64,000 bases of DNA from Fomitopsis serialis (Eukaryota; Basidiomycota; Agaricomycetes; Polyporales; Fomitopsidaceae). The notes beneath the pieces were generated by a model, which did no database searches, was not told the origin of the DNA, and saw only the letters and a program-made list of their open reading frames with translations. Every line of letters starts with the position of its first letter. Position 1 is the first letter of the stretch. The stretch covers positions 124,001 through 188,000 of the forward strand of contig NW_025955000.1 of assembly GCF_022376445.1 (NCBI RefSeq), written 5' to 3'. A program made the translations under genes and the position numbers. This document shows, in pieces, positions 44,871 through 57,599 of the stretch.

Positions 44871-46715
44871 TGGGAGTGCGGGAGCGGGGATTCCGGTGCG
44901 ACATCCGAATGCTCGAGGTTCGCGATTTAATTTTGTGCAAGCCACAGGCGCCCCTCCGTCCGGATTTGTTCACCTTTTCTGTTGACAGACTCAGGGTCTT
45001 GCGATGTGGCGTTGGTCGGGCCGCGACTTGTTCGCGCTGTGTTCCGAAAGCAGCGAGATCAATGCCTCTCACGGAGCGAGCGGCGCGCCCGCGCTGACCT
45101 GTTGCCTGCTTCATCTCCCTCGCCGCACGACGTGTTGCGCGACTGGAGAGGGGTTGAAGGCCCTCTACTGGCTCGATCGGTCCCTCCGAGCCTACGTCAT
45201 ACTTGAACTCGATCACGGAGTTCATTTGGGCCTAGACGGCGAAGCCTTGGCATTCTAGGATGGGGCTGAACAGCGCCGCTCCCGCGGCGCTGTCCGCTTC
45301 AGACACAGACCCAATTCTACACCCTCCGCCGCTGCAATGACTGTGACAAGACGAGCGTATTGCAGGTAAAATCAGACTGTCGTTACGCTCTCAAACGGTT
45401 GCCAACGCTAACGACCCTTCAGCCTCAGTACAAGTCTTAACCTCCAAGGTCCTAGACATCCTCAGATCCCTCGCGGTGTCGTTCGCGGTTCACCGAACTG
45501 ACATCAGCGCGATGCGCATCCTGCCGGTCAACGTTAAAGGAACATCGGTCCGTGCCATCCAAGATACGCGCGCGGCTGCGACATGTCAACCACTGTATCA
45601 AAGCTCCCTCTGGCATATTGCGAGCCGCAAGGCCCCGGTGCGGTTGCCATGTCTGAAATTGTGCTCCAAAGCGCTGGGCAACATCAATGCATCAAAGTAT
45701 CGCTCACCTCGGACCGACATATGTGTTGTTCAATGATATGAGCGCGCCAGGCCAGTATCTATCTGAATGGAAATGCGGTCCCTGGTCGCAGAAACGCACA
45801 CACAGAGGCGCAGGGTAAGCACAACGCCGTTCGCTAGCAAGCCCCGGGTACAGGTCTTCACTGACAAGGCGTTTTAACAGGGAACTGACCCTATGTGGAT
45901 GCGTCGATCTCCTGGGTTACGGCACGCGGTGGAAGGTGAGTATGGGAAGTCCACGGTTCGCGAGTGCTGAAGGACAGCGTCTAGCCGGGGGATGCCTGCA
46001 TGGAGGCGTCTGTAAGAGACGCTGGCGCCCTTTCCATCCAGGGTCGAGATCGAGAGTGAGGATACGCACGAGGCTTTCAGCGAAGAAGGCCACTCACCGA
46101 GTGACAGTTCCGCCCGCCGCAAGGACCCGAGCGCCCACAATGCTGTAGACGCTACAGCGACTTGCCTTCTCCTCGACGGCGCCTTTGGCATGGCTTCGTC
46201 ACATGCAGCCACACGAGTACTACCGCCGGCATGCCTCGAGCGGGATCATCTCAGCCGTAGGTCGCCGTTATTGGTCGACAAGACGAAATTTCTACGGTCT
46301 CATTGCAAGGTGCTTCTCGCAGACCTCCCGCACGACCGCAAGGGCATCGCAGACGCTGCGATGTCGAAACGGGTCCCGCCGCTGTCCGAACACATCACAG
46401 GTTTATATGAAATACTTCACTGCGAAACGCTGACGGCCGGGATGCACGCGCTATACGTCCATGGACGGAACGATCGCCTCTGACGTATCGCGTGCGAATA
46501 ATCCTGACGAGACGTAATTCCAGGAGTAGACCCTAGCATCCGTGGAAAGCCTGATCTGGCATGCGCGATCCAGCTTCTGAGCGCCCAAACACTCCTTAGC
46601 GCGCTATACGAAATGTCAAGGGGTAGAGGTGATAGCGCAGGGCATATTTGAACGCACACAGGTCTCCGGTTTGACCGTAGGCTTCCCCCCTCCTGACTTC
46701 CTGAGTGAACCCATC
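44871..46715. other. No gene recognised
   Basis: No domain or consistent splicing is visible. Frames at 44.9-45.3 kb and 46.2-46.5 kb are open for 70-120 codons but match nothing recognised. Confidence 0.35.
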
Positions 46716-48596
46716 ATGCAATCCCCAGACGAAGTTTTCCAGCCTCGAGACCGCCGTCCCTGGACGGAGGAAGAGGACGAGATGCTTCGCATGGCCATCG
46801 AAGAAGGTTAGCCTATTTGTGTAGTAGCCGTCGAGCATTCCTGATGCATTGTTCGCCGTACAGAGGATCCCGAGTCGAGCCCACCCACTCGGTGGCATGC
46901 CATCTCGCAACACATACCCAACAGAACCAACAAAGACTGCCGGAAGCGATGGTGGGCCCAGATGGCCACCATTGTTTCGAAGGGCAGCTGGACAAGCGAC
47001 GAAGACGAGGTAGCTCCGCAATGCCTCGGAGGTACATCCGGAGTACTTACCTTTCCTCTCTTTCTCCGCAGCGCCTTTGCAGAGCAGTCGACGAGCTGGG
47101 GCCCAAGTAGGTGTCAATGTCCGCTTCGGCATCCTCCGCGGTACTAACAGCGCACTTTTCAGGTGGGCGCTCGTAGCGAACCGAGTGCGGACACGAAACA
47201 GCGGCCGTATGTGCATCGCATAGCTATCAGTAGCGCCTTCTCACTCTCCCGTTCTCACATAGAATGTGCGAAGCGGTGGAACGACGCACTGAACCCCACC
47301 ATTGACCGCAGTGGCTGGACTCGTGAGGAGGTAGGCTTCTTCCGAAGTCAAAGCATTGGTCTCCGAGCTGACCATCGGCTTCCGTTGCAGGACGAGCAAC
47401 TTCTCAGAGCAGTGGAGCAGCAAGGGCACTCCTGGGCCAACATTGCACGGACTTCGCTTCCTGGCCGCACGGGACTTGCCGCAAAGAACAGGTCAGCTGA
47501 GCTAGCGTCAATGCCCGTAGCGCCGAACGCTCATTGCTTCCGACAGATACAACCATCTCATGAGAGGTGCATGCCGGCAAGCTGGGAGGCGAAGGAGTCG
47601 GACCTCGCCCATGACCACCGAGAAGCGCAGGACGCGCGGCATCTCTGAGGCGTCCGCCCCCATGTTCCACGGGACATCCTCGCGGTGGCTGGCAGTCAGT
47701 CCGGATCCGACAGCTCAGAGTCCGGAACAACCCCATCCACTCCGCGCTCGCTTCCCGAAGGGGATGAAGTGCACCTATACACCGCAACTAACGCGGCTGA
47801 ATTCGCGGATGCCGAAATGCTATCACACCTCTCCGTCCGGCTCCCGTCGCCCATGGCGCCAGCGTCCGGCATCGAGAGGCAGTTCATGGATTTCTTCTCA
47901 CCCAATATGTTCGGCGACTCCGCAGCAGCGGAGGCGTCCTCCGCTGCATCCCTCCTGTACAACCCGCCATCCCCATCGCAGTCTACCTTCCGAGACCCCG
48001 CCGCTTCTTGGAGACCTTGGAGATACCATGCAGATGGATCCTTTCTCCATGTGGTCGCCTTCCATCTCAGGCCCGGCGACCCCCATCGACACGCCATTCC
48101 TGGATTTAGCGCTGGCGTATCTCAGCAACACGCATCGAGCCTGTACCACTCGCACCCCGTCACTCCTGGTGGCAACGCGTCAGAAGTACAAAACCCTGCA
48201 GGGGACAGCCTCTTCGCACACACCGACTACCTTGCCCTCTACCCTCCTTCCAACCTCTCGCGACAATCGCCCTATCTGACACAGTCCATCCCGGACCTGT
48301 CCAGCCTCGCGCTGGACGCCCAGGTGACCATCGGGTCTTTGCCAGCGTTCCCGGATAAGGCGAGTGTCCAGCTCGCACAGCAGGCGGTCGATCCCTCTGA
48401 CCGCCGTGTCGCTGTCGCGGTGGCTATATGCGACCAACAGGACGTCATCTCGACGGTGCACTCGCTGTCACACAGCCTGTCGTCAATGCTGGGGCAGGGC
48501 CAAGCTCCGGGACGGAAGACACGCCGACGCCAAAGACGTACCCATCTCCCCATTCACCGCAGCTTCAGACTGGACTGTGGCAGCCGTGATTGGTGA
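46716..48596 (+). CDS. Three-repeat Myb-like DNA-binding protein
   Basis: Exons 46716-46806, 46864-47009, 47072-47106, 47163-47206, 47263-47330, 47391-47491 and one starting at 47547 join in phase with 55-62 bp introns. The product has three Myb/SANT repeats: [12 protein letters not shown]...RWHAIS...[21 protein letters not shown]...LGPKWALVA...[10 protein letters not shown]; and [20 protein letters not shown]...WANIA...AAKNRYNHL. A basic stretch [11 protein letters not shown] follows. This is the layout of c-Myb/BAS1-type nuclear transcription regulators. The large last exon is Ser/Pro-rich and unclear: coding quality switches from the Myb frame to another near 47680 and perhaps again around 47990-48110, ending TGA at 48596 in the final frame. 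The Myb half is firm. The C-terminal half may contain indels or an unseen intron. Confidence 0.75.
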
Positions 48597-51500
48597 TTGT
48601 ACTGTCGCTTGTGACTGTATCTGTAACATTACTGTATTAGATTATGAGCCACCCGGACTATGGCATCCCCCATATGCATATGTAGTATACTGCATACTAT
48701 AGAGCTAAGTTACGCCCTCAGCATGCAGCATGGCTATGCGTAATATAGATGAGCTACTTTCATTGACTAAGCCGAGAACGTTTGTCCAACAACCGTGTAT
48801 GGCCCAGACCGCCCCTTTCACAGCGCCTGCGGGTTGTCACCGCGTCGACCATCAACTTGTTCCAAAGGCCATTGGCCAGATACCGGACCCCGCGCCTCAC
48901 GAAAGAACCTGTGGCGTCGGAATGCCATGCACGAAGCTATGCAAGCTTCAGACAGCTATGGGATTTGGGGGAAGAGGCTTCCGAAGTCGGGCGCAGGTCG
49001 GCGCTGTCCGAGTGTTTGATGACCAGGATACCCATCGGTCGGAATGACCGCAGGCTCATGCTCCCGGTTGTCCGACCGGTCCAGGGCAGGAGGCGGGCAG
49101 ACCGATTGATATACAAACGCACCGCAGTCACATCCCGAACCTTACACTGTCTTGCCTGTTAGTCGTCTGAGCAAGTCAAACTTGCCGGAGGCCTGAGGCC
49201 TGAAGCCCGTTGGCCTTGCTTTTCGATAGGCCAGGCTGGTGTTGATCGGCATATTGAGAAGCATCCTTCAGGGCTGGTGGACTGCCTTTCGGAAGCAAGC
49301 GCTCGATTGTCAGGCGTGGATAATCGGCGCTGAAACCGTGACAGAGGGCAATCATTCACAGAGAGGTCGGTGGGGGCATGTCATGCAATTGCTGTAGCTA
49401 TCACGGCCTGCGCACTGACGGCATGATAGGCTATGAGGCGAACCCTTGATACCAACATTCGAGGGTCATCGGGCACCCGGGGCGCCGATTCGTCCCAGCG
49501 GAAGGCTTGCGGTGAGGCGTGCAAACTGAAGGTGCGTTCGGCTATGCATACCCTCAGCCTGTAAGTGGGTCTCGTGTCAGAAGCGGGCTAGACTCTTGCT
49601 TCCCGCGTACAGATACGCACCCGCATGAACGCTATATGTGTGCGTAGGGCTGTCTTGTATCTGGCGCCTGTTTGTTCGTATACCGTCGAGGGCACTGTGT
49701 ATGTGACAGTCAGCGGCAATAGCAGCTTAGCTGAGGCTTCACGGAAGGCGCGCTGACGGTACTGTGGTGACTGGCATAAAGAGAACGTCATAATCAATAC
49801 GTCTACTTCGATGCCACGTCAGCACTGCCTGAAGAGACGCACCTCAGGACCACTTGGACAGACTCCTGAGCTTGACCATTGGCACGCACCAATCTCACAT
49901 CTGAGTATCCTCTAGAGTCCGGCGATACAACAATATCCCCTTCAATTCGAATGAGGAAGATAAGGGATTCAAGGCTGGCTCACCAGTTCATTAGATACTC
50001 GCTGCAATATTGAGCCGGTAAGACACAGCTTGAACACGCGCCTTTCTCCTTTACCGATGCCGGAGTTTGAGAATTGCCAACGTATTTGTTAAGAGTGCGC
50101 TGTCGCTTAGCTAGCTTGCTGTCGGTTGTCATTAGTTAAGGACACCTACCACGAGGTGAGCTAGACTATAAATATGAGTTGTTGTGAACCACTCAGCTAT
50201 CTTATGGCATAAAAAATGTACGACGTTTCTGTCAGGCTCCGCGAAAGGTCTGGTGCACGAGTGAAGAATCAGTTGCCAGCGACTCGCAAAGCATCGCAGT
50301 CCGAGGCGACTTTCTGTTGTGTACACACTCACCGTCCGCTCCAATACTGTAATACACTGCCATGTCCTGGATGCCCGTCGATTCCAGCAAGATGACGAAC
50401 TGGTAGTTGACTAACCTTGATTCAGAATCTCAGATGGTTTAGACCCAGGCGGACTGCGGGTATGGTGTGACTCGGGATTGCATTGACGCGCCACAGATAC
50501 CTTGAGCGGAAAATCAAGATCGCCGCGTCAAGTCACTTCCTCGATGGCGTATCCCTCAAGGTAGGCATTGCAAAAGAGCAGGTTCAAGATTCGATTATAT
50601 GGAACTTGTATGGAACATCGAGGGGAGTGGCTAAGCGACGGTGGCGCTGTGGTGGCTGAGCGCCTCGCACTACTGAATCCGATGAGTCGGATGACCTCGG
50701 AGGCGACGCGTCTGTTCTCTAACATGCACATTGAACTTGTACCCACCTTGTAGCAAGTAGATCAGGGTTATGGAAATTATGCTATTCGAAAAGGTACCGT
50801 TCATAATGCATAGTACTGGGAGTATTACTAATCAACTTGCCTGCGGCAGTGCGTCCGCCTAAATTCAACCGTCGAGTCAGGCTGCTCACTTACCTGGCTT
50901 CCGACGGTCCGACAGCATCAACAAGTACATGCGGATGTTCTCATGCTTCTGCGAATGCAGTCGCGACGACATGGGTAGCGTGATCTGCCCATGTTCTACA
51001 CGCTCGCACCAGTCCCGCACTAATATCGACCTCTCCGTTCCAAGATCCGTCCTCCAACGAAGTCCAGCGATCAGCAGATCATCTTGGTGCGCTAAGCCTC
51101 GGGCTTCGTGGACGTCCAATGCACCATTGCTTTGTATAGAGTGACACAGGTGCGTAGGTGTTGAGTCTATACTTGTCTCCGTCTAAGCGGATGCGCAGAT
51201 ACACTGTAACCTCGCGTGCCCGTCATCCAATCAACACATGCCTTGTCACGAGGAGGACTAACCTTCGCATCTGTGCGTAGGGATTGTAACACAAGCTCAT
51301 CACTGATCATCACACTAGGCGGGGTCATATGGGACGTGTGGCAAAAATAACGGACGATGGACGCGATGGTTCTTCTGTATCTCAATCTATCTTAATCTTA
51401 GTATCGCAAACAGTCCGTACGGCGCCGAAGGGGTATACGTCGTCATACTTCTGATGTGTGCGTTTACTAAGATTGTCTCAACAGATAGCCTGGGATTATC

Positions 51501-52959
51501 GCGACGCAAATTCTCAGACAATGGCTCGGACATGGAAAATACGTACAAGAACAATCACCACGGTTCACATGAGTCGAGGTAGGACAGGTAAGTCCACACC
51601 GAGGAACAGCGCAGGTCGTGTTGTACGAGGCTGGTAACACCATATCATACAACATCACATTTAGGACGCTGTATTGGCACCATCAATTGTAGCCGAGGAA
51701 GTGAACTTACATGAATGGAGCCCTGCCATCACTCATCGTCTTCGGTCGATGCGATAAGTCGCACAACAACCTTCAACGGAGTTCCTGCATAGACGGCCCC
51801 CCGGCTATCATCCGCACTGGCGCTACAGGAAGCTTGCCAAACATCCCTGCAACGAGGAAGCCTCAGGTGTCTGGACCCGTCATGCTCACCATCATGCTCT
51901 TCCATCTGGCATTGCAGGGACTGTTGGCATGCTACGGTCTTTGAGCGACGCCGCGATCCAAGAGCGGCATCATGCAGGGTAGTCCTCCGATGTGATTTGG
52001 ATAAGCCATATCTCCCTCTGAGCCTCACGCTGACGCTGAGAACGAGACGCAGGTTTCCGGTCAGGAATCACCTCAAGCGCTAGACATCCATGGCAAGGGT
52101 CCCCGATCGAGGAAACGAGAACACGGCGGGGTCAATCCGGATTCGAAGGCTGTAGCAATCTCTCCATCGCTGGGCACCCCAATCTCTTCGAGATCCGAGT
52201 TCGTCTCTGCGCAGAACCCGCGTAGAGGGAAGGTTGGTCAATGGCACCGTAGCGCTGACACCGAGGCCGGAGCCTTGGTTCTATGGCAATGCCCGTTTCT
52301 TATGTAGGCTGCTGGCGCTGGAGATGAAGATATGGGGTCTTCGAACACATGGAGAAGCTCGAACTTTGGAAGGACAACTCCAGATGCAGCGGCGTGTCTT
52401 CACAGCAGTTCAGGCACTTTGACTCAAGCGCCTGAGGGCTCGCAACGTCCGCGATGCGCGCTAGGGAAAGGCATGCAAGTGGAGTACTTAGCACTGTGGA
52501 GAAAGGATGTTTTATCTCTGGGCAGCGTATCAGCCAAATTCGTGTCCCAGTTAAGGTGAGAGATCCGGATATTGGTTGACAAACGGGACGTAGGGGGACG
52601 GGGTCAAGTGGCCATTGCATGCCACTCATCTGCTTGACGTGGCTACTATCAGGCGGGTCTTTGTTGCGCAGTCATGTCAACGAGAACGCTGGCTGGATTT
52701 TGAAACTGGCGTTCCGAGCTAGAAAAAAGTGTGAAACAATCTGAAGGTTTGACCATTTCTAGCAACTCAGGCTCGGCAGTACGAGCCACATGAGGCACTA
52801 CGGTAGGAAACGACTTTCTCGTTCTCTGAAAGTTTTGCATGGGACAAGTGAATAGATAACCAATCTGTACAAAGAGGCGCACGTTAGACGTCAGCGTCAC
52901 GACGAAAGCAACGATCCACCTTTGCGCCGGGATGCTCAAGTAAGTCACTCAATCTCGAG
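48597..52959. other. Long stretch without confident genes
   Basis: Minus-strand frames at 51385-51167, 51119-50886 and 50746-50528 read coherently, and the middle one ends at a good GTAAGT donor at about 50893, so a decayed multi-exon gene may lie here. No domain is recognised. Another minus-strand frame, 52948-52649, is also open for 99 codons. Everything else looks non-coding. Confidence 0.3.
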
Positions 52960-53100
52960 CATGCCACGCTCATTCCAAACGCAAGCAAGTGTCGCAGATT
53001 CCGGATGATTAAATTCACTTCCTCTGTGTTACGATTGAATACCCTCAGGACGATCTTGACTGCCTTCAGTGCCGCGAACTTGGTACATATGTGTGTTTCA
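52960..53100 (-). pseudogene. Possible kinase N-lobe remnant
   Basis: The minus strand reads FAALKAVKIVLRVFNRNTEE followed by VNLIIRNLRHLLAFGM. This resembles the subdomain II lysine and the helix-C/RNLRHPNILAF region of fungal tyrosine-kinase-like kinases. It ends at an in-frame stop and no catalytic loop follows. Weak identification. Confidence 0.25.
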
Positions 53101-53211
53101 TCACATGATCTAAGGGCCGGTCTCCGCGAGCTCTTCGTCGAGATGGTCGCCTCCCCTCAATAATCATCCCGAGAGAGGAGCCTCCCAGTTAAGGGCTGTA
53201 GACAGAGCTGG

Positions 53212-53744
53212 CAGCAGGCTCGGCGCGTCGACCTTCCCATGGCCTCAGCAAGACGGACGGTTCTTCCCCGTCGTCTTCGTCCCCTGCGCAGCCGAGGAGG
53301 ACTTCGGGCGCGCGTCGAAGGGCAACACGGGCCAGGCGCTGCTCGTCAAGCACATCCTCTCCCTCCTTCGCACGCCGCGCAGCGCCAGCGAAGAGACAGC
53401 CGCGCTCGTCCAGGCCGTATCGGTCGCCGTGCTGACGCCATACTCGCGCCAGGCAACGCTGCTGAACCAAGAGCTGCCCCAGAGCCGGTGCGGTCGTGAG
53501 CACCCTCGGCGGCTTCCAGGGGCGCGAGGCCGACGTGTGCATCCTGTCGACTGTGCGCGCGAACATGGAGGGCGATATTGTATTCGTGGAGGACGCGCGG
53601 AGGCTGAACGTCGCGTGGACCAGGCCGAAGTTGGGGCTGATCGTGGTCGGGAGCCGCACGACGTTGGAGGGTAACAGTCCGCTGTGGAAGAGAGCACTGG
53701 CGGCGTGCAAGGAGGTAAGCATTACGCTGCCAGATACTACGTGA
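53212..53744 (+). pseudogene. Duplicated 3' fragment of the RdRP-helicase gene
   Basis: This copy matches the final part of the helicase domain of the minus-strand gene (34757-34220) at very high identity, from LGASTFPWPQQDG through VLTPYSRQATLL, GGFQGREADVCILSTVRANM and LNVAWTRPKLGLIVVGSRTT to the same stop region. It lacks everything upstream (Walker A, DEAS, RdRP). It has a one-base insertion near 53490 relative to the source, where PQSxGAVVST becomes PQSRCGREHP. It marks one end of an inverted segmental duplication and cannot encode a helicase. Confidence 0.9.
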
Positions 53745-53924
53745 GACAAGCGAGCTTCTTCTCGTGTAGTCGATACTTTGAGGGTAAATGATGATACATA
53801 CATGCCAGGGAAAGATGAGTCCGTGTCCTGCGCACATCACACAACTGCGCCAACCGCCATTTTAGTGAGGCACCTGCTGATCCTAAACATCAGTGAGGTA
53901 CAGATAGCAAAGTGACTGGCTTAC

Positions 53925-55561
53925 CTACTTATTCAATCTTCCAAGTCCGGAATACAGTATTGCATTCAGTAAGAATGGGAACAATGAGGCCGAGTAGCGA
54001 TTCAACTCTTCCGCGTCGACTCCGCGAACGTGCACGAATAACTGCATAAGACCGTGTGGGTGGAGGCCAGTCGTATCAGGAATGTGGTTGGTATGGAAAA
54101 TGGAAGGCAAGGAGAGCGTCTTGAGGTCCGGGCAATTCCGCTCGACGATGTGTAGCGCGTACAATGATGGTCGGACTCTCGACAGAGGCATATCCAGCCA
54201 GAGCGTTCCGAGCTTTGGCCAGGTCTCAGTGATCTGACGGATGTTGTCGTCCGATACATTGAGCTGTAGCTTTTCCAGACAGAACCCAAAGACGACGAGC
54301 TGCTTGAGGCCCAGCAGCGGCTCGATGATGTCGAGCAACGATTGCGGGAGGAGGTGCTCATCAGCGGACAATGGTCGAGTCATGATAAAGAGCGTGCGCA
54401 GTTTTGGTGTGGTGGCGGCGAATTTGAACTCCCTGATGGAGCGATCGATGCCATGTTCTGAGGTCGGGAAAGTCAACTCGAGGCGGAGCTCTTCGAGTTG
54501 AGGAAGAACGATGTTTGCAAGGAGGGAAGCTACACTGGTATCATCACCACCGGCAAACAACCTGATGAGATGCGGGAGGTGTGTCGGATCGCCAACTCCT
54601 CTTCGAGAAGCGATAGAGCTGGTGCACCGGATATCCAGGCTACACAACTGAGTGAGACCGTTTAAAATTGAGAGCACATCCGAGATCGATTCCCCAATTG
54701 GCGACGCGTTGCAGAGATCCAAGTGCTTGAGCTCCTTGCACTCGACTAACGGCGTTATGGATTGCCAATGGCGCACCCCTACGAGGGTCAATTCCTAAGT
54801 GTGTAGCAGCAACTGCAACATTGCTGAGTAGGGCCTCGAGGGCGTAATCCATCGCAGTCAGGGCGGGATCCTGACCCTGGCTGGATGAAACATCGAATGT
54901 GAGGCGCCGCAACGAGGGAGCGAGGAAGAAGAGCAGGGAGGTTTCGTTTGAAAGCTCCTGTAACCACTCGAGGTGCTGAAGCCCTGGAAAGAGAGGGTTT
55001 CCGTCGTTGCACCGGAAAAGATAGGCGTACACTGAAGGATCAATGACGGCTAAGTCGGTATCGAGGCCGCACCGACGCACAAATCGCGCGTTATTGAATG
55101 CGAGACCATTCTTCCGGCTGTATGCGCCCTCGTAAAACCTAGAAGGGTAAAATTTATGATCTAGGGAGGTCACAAAAGACCGTGTCGACAAGGGCTCACA
55201 TAGGCATAGCAATTAGGACATAGCAATCTGTGCGCATCGTCGCGTGCCTGCATACAATGACAGCAGGAAAGCAGCCGAATGAGCGGTGAAATGTAGGTAT
55301 GCTCGACCACAGGATTCGCAACGCTGGTTCATAGAACGTCTTGTGGCAGACTCGCGCCGAACGAGCGAGGCTGGTGCGGTAATTGCGGATGTCCTCCCGA
55401 GTGATTCCAGCCCAGTAGGACGGGTATGCTAGCTCAAATATGAGTGTTAGAATATCGGGCACCAGCAGAGCTCTGTGATGGGGCAAATATTGGGCTGGGT
55501 TGTGTGAAAACGACGATGGCAAGCCTAACTTTAAGTCAAAGTTTAAGCCAGGACGAAACAA
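53925..55561 (-). pseudogene. F-box/LRR pseudogene (subfamily B, duplicated copy)
   Basis: Colinear with 32487-34045 in inverted orientation. The family start codon is lost: the position before PHHRALLVPDILTLIFELAY reads TTG, although an upstream in-frame ATG at 55561 exists. Exon 1 has small indels around IPTF. Exon 2 has a two-base deletion near 54786 where ATHLEELTLVG of sister genes becomes ATHLGIDPR. After it, the LRR part from TLVGVRHWQS to the C terminus (53925) stays open for 288 codons, better preserved than in its sister. Confidence 0.85.
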
Positions 55562-55769
55562 GATTCGAGGTGTGCCAGTGCCACAGTCACGTGTACGACG
55601 CGTCTGTGGCTACCTTCCCGCCTCTTTCTCAGGTCGTCGCCGACTCGCCAGTTCGCTTCATACACGACCGCCCTCTCAATTCAACAAGGCCGTGTTTAGA
55701 GTCTGCCTACGAAAGACTGCAGTTCGTTTCCAAGTTGTAACACGCTTGACTTCAACTTCGCGCTACCTT

Positions 55770-55983
55770 CGACCACGTGGGCAGCCTCCCACCCGATCTT
55801 CTCCTCGTCATCCTTCGCGATGTTTTTTGGTGGCGTACTGCGCCGGTTCACATGGAGGGAGAACGTAACACGGGACAGCACTCAGCTTGTACACCCACCG
55901 CCATGCGATCGTCGCACCACCGACCATTGGATGAGCTCTGCGGAGTACCTTGCTTCTGCATGTCTGTCCTCTTTGGCGTGAAG
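55770..55983 (+). pseudogene. F-box (subfamily C) 5' fragment
   Basis: LPPDLLLVILRDVF and the following 190 bp match the 5' part of the gene at 30596-32073. Small indels destroy the frame, and similarity ends abruptly at 55983 (source position about 31808). It is the other end of the inverted segmental duplication. Confidence 0.85.
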
Positions 55984-57599
55984 CAGGACGATGACGCCGG
56001 AAACATAGATACACCGCCGAACCAGTGCACATCTTCGTCAAGATGCGACGACAGAGGGTCTCTCGGATCGATCGACCCAAGACGATCACACCAGTCGAAA
56101 CGTCGATCCGTGAAGACGGGAGAAGATGACGATCTTGATACTCCCTTTCAGGTGAGTTGTGCGCTGCGAGCCCTCGTAGGTCGTTTGGCTAACCCTGGAC
56201 TACATGATCAGCGACTGTTACATTGGCAGAGCCGAGCGAACACAGGATGTTCCACGTCTCCACCGCTACGACACGGCAGTCAGAACCATGCTGTGCATTG
56301 TCCAGGGAATGCAGGCCCTTGTAGTCCGACGGAGGCGCCAAGAGCGGCGAATCGATGTCAACCTGACGAAGTCGCATACGAAGGGCCCCGATGTTTCAAC
56401 GAACGAACAGTAATCGCGTAGAGACATACGTGGTGCAGATTCCAACCCTCAAACCCTATGGCAGTCGAAGGAAAGTCGTCCACTCCTCGAGATGCCACCA
56501 CCTGGATGTCGTCGCACGTGAGCGTACAACTGGCCGCAAGTCCAAACCATATTCAGACCACGTACCGGTTCGGTATAGCCTACATCACACAGGACTTTCG
56601 ATGCACTGTGCGGAAGTGACGACTGCGACAGAGTATGAAACATGTCAGTCAAACTGGGATATCGAGCATTGTGGTCAGAGCGTACGCATGCTCATCGCTA
56701 CTCATCATATCGGCCAAACTCTAACGTCTGAGTGATACGGTTGAACTTCAGACAGTCGACTATCCGCATGTGGAGACGACTGCTCATTCGCTTCGATAAC
56801 TCGGATGAGACGCACACTTTGTTCCCTACGCCATACCAACTCCCGTACCGCACTTCCATATATCATAGCTCACCGACCTTAGAAAGTTAACAGTCAGTTG
56901 ACTGTCACCACGAGTTCCTTGCAGTGTAAAGAGAACGACAGCTCACAGCCCCAGGGTTCCTTTCCAGTCGACCTGAAGCGAAGAGGACGGGTCTTGGGCA
57001 ACCGCTGAGGCCCCGGGACGTACAGAGACATCGTCGAACATGCCAATCAGTAGCAGCAGGCATCACGAGGACGGCGAGGGCGGACGACGGGGGAAGAGAG
57101 CACTCGTGAGCATCAGTACGCGCAGTCAAGTGATCCTCGTCGTGACACTTCCGGCGCGTTCGTCCACGCTCGCGGGCTTCGCGTCCACCTGGCCCGTGTT
57201 CCCTTCGCGAAGTTGGGCCCACATGTGTCTCCACCATTCTCGTATAAAACTCTCTGGTCGCCATGCATGGGGTACGGTCGCGTCTCTTCCCACTCATCCT
57301 CGACGACGAACTACGACACGGCTTGGACGGATCTGCGAGACCTGTGCAGCTGTGCTCGTCGTCGACTCGGTTGTGCAGACTTTTGATCACAAGTGTCGGC
57401 TTCTCGACCCCGTCGAGCGACTCGAGCTTCGTGAAACAGCCCAGCCTCGCTCGGAACACGCGTCCAGCTCGGAAGTTTTCCACCCTCGCCACCCTCTTCA
57501 ACTTCCCTACCGACCACGACCATCCCCACCTCTCCGTTCCCACTACCTGCTCACGAACTTCAAGACTCGTAACTTGACCCTTTCCCTTCGTTTCGCAAG
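55984..57599. other. Intergenic plus CFEM gene leader
   Basis: No gene is supported. The last roughly 120 bp are pyrimidine-rich, as in many basidiomycete leaders. Confidence 0.4.
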
